Of a stretch of DNA of 64,000 bases, positions 60,845 through 64,000 are shown one piece after another. The DNA lies in contig NZ_JADWPD010000002.1 in the NCBI RefSeq assembly GCF_017308975.1, positions 124,001 through 188,000 on the forward strand, written 5' to 3'. Under the pieces are notes generated by a model. That model saw only the letters and a list, made by a program, of their open reading frames with translations. It ran no database searches and was not told where the DNA came from. A program made the translations under genes and the position numbers. The stretch comes from Amycolatopsis sp. MtRt-6 (lineage in GTDB: Bacteria; Actinomycetota; Actinomycetes; Mycobacteriales; Pseudonocardiaceae). Position 1 is the stretch's first letter. Each line of letters begins with the position of its first letter.

Positions 60845-61223
60845 CGTCTGAGAGAGGACATGGCACAAGCCTAGCCGAGGATTCGAACACATGTTCAGGG
60901 CCATTCAGGTGTTTTCCAACTACGAAACGTCACCACAGCGCCGACTTTCCCCGCCGCCGCAACACTTCCGGGTGACATATAGTCCTCTGTGGACACTGCT
61001 GGACCACGGCAAACGAGACACGACCGCAGCGCGCGACGTCGTCACCCGGCCCGCCGGCCGAGCCAGGCCGGTGCCTCCGATTCCCTGCCGCCACCGGTAA
61101 AACTCCACACACCGCCCTGACCTGCGCCGAGGACCATCACCCTGGCGCGCCGCCGAGGCGGTGACAACCCCCGCGACCCGACCCCATAAAGTCTTCGCGC
61201 AGCCATCGGAGGTGACCACCCGC
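60845..61223. other. Gene-poor stretch upstream of the DnaJ/NERD gene
   Basis: Together with the preceding hairpin this makes a 427-bp region without a convincing gene. It holds the inverted repeat GAACA-CA-TGTTC (60885-60896), a clear -10-like TATAGT (60978-60983) with no good -35, the inverted repeat GTCC-TCTGT-GGAC (60982-60994) across the predicted start, and an AT-richer 60890-61000 segment. A possible 69-codon frame (60891-61100) has no ribosome-binding site and unusual composition. A regulatory leader or small RNA driven from TATAGT is possible. Confidence 0.4.
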
Positions 61224-62318
61224 GTGCCCGACGTCGACTACTACGAGGTGCTCGGCCTCCGCCGGGACGCCACGGCGGCCGACGTCAAGACGGCCTACCG
61301 CAGGCTGGCCAAGACCATGCACCCGGACGGCGGCGGCACGGTCGGCACGTTCCGGCTCCTGCGCGAGGCCTACGAGGTCCTGGGCGACCCGGTGGCCCGC
61401 GCGCGGTACGACGCCGGCGGCGCGGCCGTGGTCCCCGTGCCGGTCCGGCCCCGGCCGCGGCGGCGGTTCGGCGACGAGCCCGGGTTCGTCCCCGACCTGC
61501 CCGAGCTGGACGCCGAAGACCTGAACTGGTGGCACTTCGCCGGCGAGGACACCCGGATGCGCCACGGCCGCCGGCGCGGGCCCGGGCACACGCCGGTGGT
61601 CGTCGCGGTCGCCGGGATGGTACTGGTGCTCCTGCCGCTGGTCACCGGCGTCGGGTTCAGCACGCCGGTGCTCATCGTCTGGCTGCTGCTCACCGCCGGC
61701 ACCGCGCTGCTGGTCCAGCGGCTGGCGCGCGGGTACCTGCGGGCCGCGAAGGCACGCGAGGCGTACGCCGAGGAGTTCGGCGGCCGCACGGTGTTCGGCG
61801 CGCCCGGCACCGAGCGCGACGAGCTGGCCGAGCGGCTCACCGCCGACCTGCTCGAGGGCTACCTGACCCGGCTGCCCGGCGCCCGCATCTTCCACGGGCT
61901 CGCCTGGCCGGGCTCGGTGTTCGCCGACGTCGACCACGCGGTCCTGTGCGGCAAGCGGCTGGTGCTCATCGAGTCGAAGCTGTGGCTGCCGGGCCACTAC
62001 GAGACGGCCGAGGACGGCAGGCTGCTGCGCAACGGCCGCCCGTTCCGCGGCGGCGGCAGCCGGCTGGCGGAAAGCCTGGCGGCCTACCGCGACCTGCTCC
62101 CGGGCGTGGCACTGCGGGGCGTGATGATCGTGTACCCGAGCCGCAGCGGCGAACTGACCACGGCGGACCCGGGCGACCTGCCGGTCGCGCCGATGACCCC
62201 GGAGGAGTTCCTCCACGAGATCGGCGAATGGCTCGCCGCCGATCCGTCCACAGTGGACCACGAGACGCTGCGGACGATGCGCGACCAGGTCGTCGGCGGG
62301 GGCGGCCGGGCGGCCTGA
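61224..62318 (+). CDS. DnaJ-domain membrane protein with NERD-like nuclease domain
   Basis: A 364-residue protein. J-domain at 4-65 with the HPD motif at 33-35; charged linker; two transmembrane helices about 125-165 (VVVAVAGMVLVLLPLVTGVG and LIVWLLLTAGTALLV); then a NERD-like domain (about 200-320) with D-x-D (FADVDHAVL) and the E-x-K of LVLIESKLWLPG, the restriction-endonuclease-like catalytic pattern. GTG 61224 is chosen because GGAGGTGA (61208-61215), a near-perfect anti-16S match, is eight bases upstream. J-domain suggests DnaK recruitment at the membrane; the nuclease role is inferred. Confidence 0.86.
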   Translation: MPDVDYYEVLGLRRDATAADVKTAYRRLAKTMHPDGGGTVGTFRLLREAYEVLGDPVARARYDAGGAAVVPVPVRPRPRRRFGDEPGFVPDLPELDAEDLNWWHFAGEDTRMRHGRRRGPGHTPVVVAVAGMVLVLLPLVTGVGFSTPVLIVWLLLTAGTALLVQRLARGYLRAAKAREAYAEEFGGRTVFGAPGTERDELAERLTADLLEGYLTRLPGARIFHGLAWPGSVFADVDHAVLCGKRLVLIESKLWLPGHYETAEDGRLLRNGRPFRGGGSRLAESLAAYRDLLPGVALRGVMIVYPSRSGELTTADPGDLPVAPMTPEEFLHEIGEWLAADPSTVDHETLRTMRDQVVGGGGRAA

Positions 62319-62368
62319 GCCCGGATCCCGGTTCCGCGCGAAGCGACCGGCTGCCACACTCACGAGTC

Positions 62369-63031
62369 GTGCGCGCGCTGATCTTCGACTTCGACGGGCT
62401 GCTGGTGGACACCGAGGCCTCGGCCTTCCGCGCGTGGCGGCAGGTGCTGGCCGAGTACGGCGCCGACCTGCCGCTGCCGGCCTGGCAGGCGGTGATCGGC
62501 GGGCAGTCGAGCGTCGCAGCCGTGCTGACCCACCTGGAAGCCGCGATCGGGGCGGTCGACCGCGAGGCCGTCGTCGCGCGGTGGCGGGAGAAGCACCTGA
62601 CCGCAGCCTCCCGCCTGCCGCTCCGGGACGGCGTCGGCGAGTTCCTCGAGGCCGCGCGGGCCGGCGGGCTGCGGCTCGCCGTCGCCTCGGGCGCGACGCG
62701 CGACTGGGTCGGCGAGCACCTGGAGCGGGTCGGGGTGAGCGGCCACTTCGCGGTCGTGTCCGCCTTGGACGGGCACCGGCCCAAGCCCGCGCCGGACGTC
62801 TACCTGGCCGCGCTCGACGCACTCGGGGTGCCCGCCGCCGACGCCGTGGCCTTCGAGGACAGTCCGACCGGCGTCGCCGCCGCGGTCGCGGCCGGGCTGC
62901 GCTGTGTCGCCGTGCCGAACGAGGTGACGTCCGGGTTGGCCTTCCCGGGCGCGGAGCGGGTGTTGCGGTCGTTCGTCGCGCTCACACCGGGCGAAATCAC
63001 CCACGATCGATCAAAAGGCCACAGACATTGA
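62369..63031 (+). CDS. HAD-superfamily subfamily IA phosphatase (phosphoglucomutase/phosphatase-like)
   Basis: A 220-residue HAD protein: motif I IFDFDGLLVDTEA with nucleophile D7 and acid/base D9, motif II ASGAT, motif III Lys in RPKPAPDVY, motif IV VAFEDSPTG. The helical cap (about 15-85) is type C1. Close relatives include sugar-phosphate phosphatases and beta-phosphoglucomutase. GTG start. It is on the same strand as the DnaJ/NERD gene with a 50-bp gap. Confidence 0.88.
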   Translation: MRALIFDFDGLLVDTEASAFRAWRQVLAEYGADLPLPAWQAVIGGQSSVAAVLTHLEAAIGAVDREAVVARWREKHLTAASRLPLRDGVGEFLEAARAGGLRLAVASGATRDWVGEHLERVGVSGHFAVVSALDGHRPKPAPDVYLAALDALGVPAADAVAFEDSPTGVAAAVAAGLRCVAVPNEVTSGLAFPGAERVLRSFVALTPGEITHDRSKGHRH

Positions 63032-63125
63032 CAGGCCGATGGCCTCAATGTGAAGCTCATCGACCAGGACCGAACAGGCTGCGACACTGGGGGACAGATG
63101 TCGGGAGTGATGGGGCGCCGCGCCT

Positions 63126-64000
63126 ATGCGGATCGCGCTTTCCTGTCGTGACCTCGCCGCCGACCGGGTGCTCGGCGACGGCGCACGGGTCTTCGCGCGA
63201 GCCCGCGAAGCGGCCGAGGCCGGCCATCGCGTCTTCCTGGTCGCCGAGGAGCTGCCACCGTCGCGGAAGGACGATCGCGTCGAGTGGGTCCCAACCGCGC
63301 CCGCGCGGCCGGACCACCGCTACTTCACCGAGGCGCACCGCTATGCCGACCGCGTCCTCGACACCCTCCGCACCCTCGGCGACCTTGACGTCGTCGAGTT
63401 CCTGGACGCCGGGGCCGAAGGCCTGAGCACGATCCGGGCGAAACGCCTGCTCGGCGAGTTCGGCGGCACCACGCTCAACGTCGTCCGCTGCCCGTGGTCG
63501 ACCGCCGCCGGCGGTCCCGCCGCGCACCGGCCGCTGACCGCCGAGCACCAGTTCACCGGGTTCGCCGAGCGCTACTGCGCCGAGCACGCCGACGTCACCA
63601 CCGCGGTCACGACGTCCGTGATTCCCACCGCGAGCCGGACCCGGCCAGCGGTGTGGCGGCTCGGCGCGTACCGGCCGGACGCCGGGATCGAGACGTTCCT
63701 CGAAGCGGCCGCGCTCGTGCTCGACGTCCACCCGGGAGCCCGGTTCGAGCTGCGCGGCGAGGACACCCCGACCGATCCGCTCGGCCGGTCCTATCGCGAC
63801 CACCTGCGCCGCCGCCTGCCGGAACGCCTCTCCCGCGCGGTCACCTTCGGCGGCCCGCTTCGCGAAGCGGACGAGCCGCTGGGTGCCCGCTGCGTCCTCC
63901 CGGCCGGCGACGCCGAATGCCCGAGCACCGCGGCTTTCGCCCTGTCGCGCGGGAGCACCGTCGTGGCGCCGAAGGGCAGTACCGCCGCCGACGTCGTCGA
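63126..64000 (+). CDS. Glycosyltransferase-like protein (GT4-type), truncated by the window end
   Basis: The frame is open from ATG 63126 to the last base (291 codons) without a stop. It begins MRIALSCRDLAADRVLGDGA, with GARVFARAREAAEAGHRVF resembling the N-terminal Rossmann half of GT4-type glycosyltransferases. The second half has VWRLGAYRPDAGIETFLEAA (the usual 'GR..P.KG...LI.A' position) and ECPSTAAFALSRGSTVVAPK, resembling the nucleotide-sugar binding 'E..G....EA.A.G.PVV'. The loss of the normal Lys/Gly near RPDAG may signal altered donor use. The C-terminus is missing. Confidence 0.7.
   Translation, partial: MRIALSCRDLAADRVLGDGARVFARAREAAEAGHRVFLVAEELPPSRKDDRVEWVPTAPARPDHRYFTEAHRYADRVLDTLRTLGDLDVVEFLDAGAEGLSTIRAKRLLGEFGGTTLNVVRCPWSTAAGGPAAHRPLTAEHQFTGFAERYCAEHADVTTAVTTSVIPTASRTRPAVWRLGAYRPDAGIETFLEAAALVLDVHPGARFELRGEDTPTDPLGRSYRDHLRRRLPERLSRAVTFGGPLREADEPLGARCVLPAGDAECPSTAAFALSRGSTVVAPKGSTAADVV

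Noticed and set aside
60885..60896. GAACACATGTTC as a third KstR-like site
   Set aside because: The half-sites are spaced two bases further apart than in AGAAC-N2-GTTCT, and no steroid gene is near.
60891..61100. Possible 69-codon gene
   Set aside because: No ribosome-binding site, unusual composition, and it spans a promoter-like element; not supported.
1..64000. CRISPR arrays, insertion sequences, integrases, attachment sites, rRNA
   Set aside because: None seen: no regularly spaced direct repeats, no transposase or integrase motifs, no rRNA sequence.

Overview
The window looks like a chromosomal segment of a high-GC actinomycete, most likely a Pseudonocardiaceae member near Amycolatopsis. 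The grounds are a strong GC third-position bias, many GTG starts, F420 and steroid-catabolism genes, and short REP-like hairpins of the type I associate with Amycolatopsis. No transposase, integrase, phage gene, rRNA or CRISPR array was seen.

Layout. 1-4.6 kb: the tail of a lipase-like gene, a secreted GH27 alpha-galactosidase, and a TetR gene divergent from a class II aldolase / PfkB kinase pair. 4.65-7.0 kb: a tRNA-Tyr-like gene of unusual architecture sits in the leader of an unrecognised 741-residue protein. 7.0-18.6 kb: ferredoxin-fused reductase plus AurF-type di-iron oxygenase, membrane adenylate cyclase, epoxide hydrolase, zinc alcohol dehydrogenase divergent from TetR / CocE esterase, a trypsin-NUC1 nuclease fusion, and a GntR/VOC pair. 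18.6-33.3 kb: a nearly complete steroid ring C/D catabolic cluster (fadE33, fadE32, fadE31, an enoyl-CoA hydratase, fadD3 | fadE30, ipdF, fadA6 | an F420-dependent glucose-6-phosphate dehydrogenase, ipdC, ipdB, ipdA, echA20, two SDRs). The two outward-facing promoters carry near-identical AGAAC-NN-GTTCT palindromes, which resemble the KstR motif rather than the KstR2 motif.

33.3-53.2 kb: an envelope-lipid locus bracketed by two paralogous PucR regulators. It holds a cutinase, a secretory lipase, an antigen-85-like esterase, an acyl-CoA carboxylase beta subunit, a 2137-residue type I PKS, a FadD32-like fatty acyl-AMP ligase, an MFS exporter and an MMPL transporter. The FAAL-PKS-AccD core with nearby Ag85-like and cutinase genes parallels the mycolate-condensation locus (fadD32-pks13-accD4) of Mycobacteriales. 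The PKS differs by having DH and KR domains inside it and a carrier-like domain lacking its serine. This is my best candidate for an undescribed system: a self-reducing Pks13-type condensation and export locus, perhaps in a lineage without classical mycolates.

53.3-64 kb: galactose mutarotase under the same 16-bp palindrome that precedes the alpha-galactosidase 51 kb away (so probably one regulon), an orphan solute-binding protein without signal peptide, DinB-like protein, a STAND-like NTPase with a long helical repeat region, a benzoate-CoA-ligase-like enzyme, a DnaJ/membrane/NERD protein, a HAD phosphatase and the start of a glycosyltransferase-like gene cut by the window end. All functions are inferred from reading the sequence; no database search was run.
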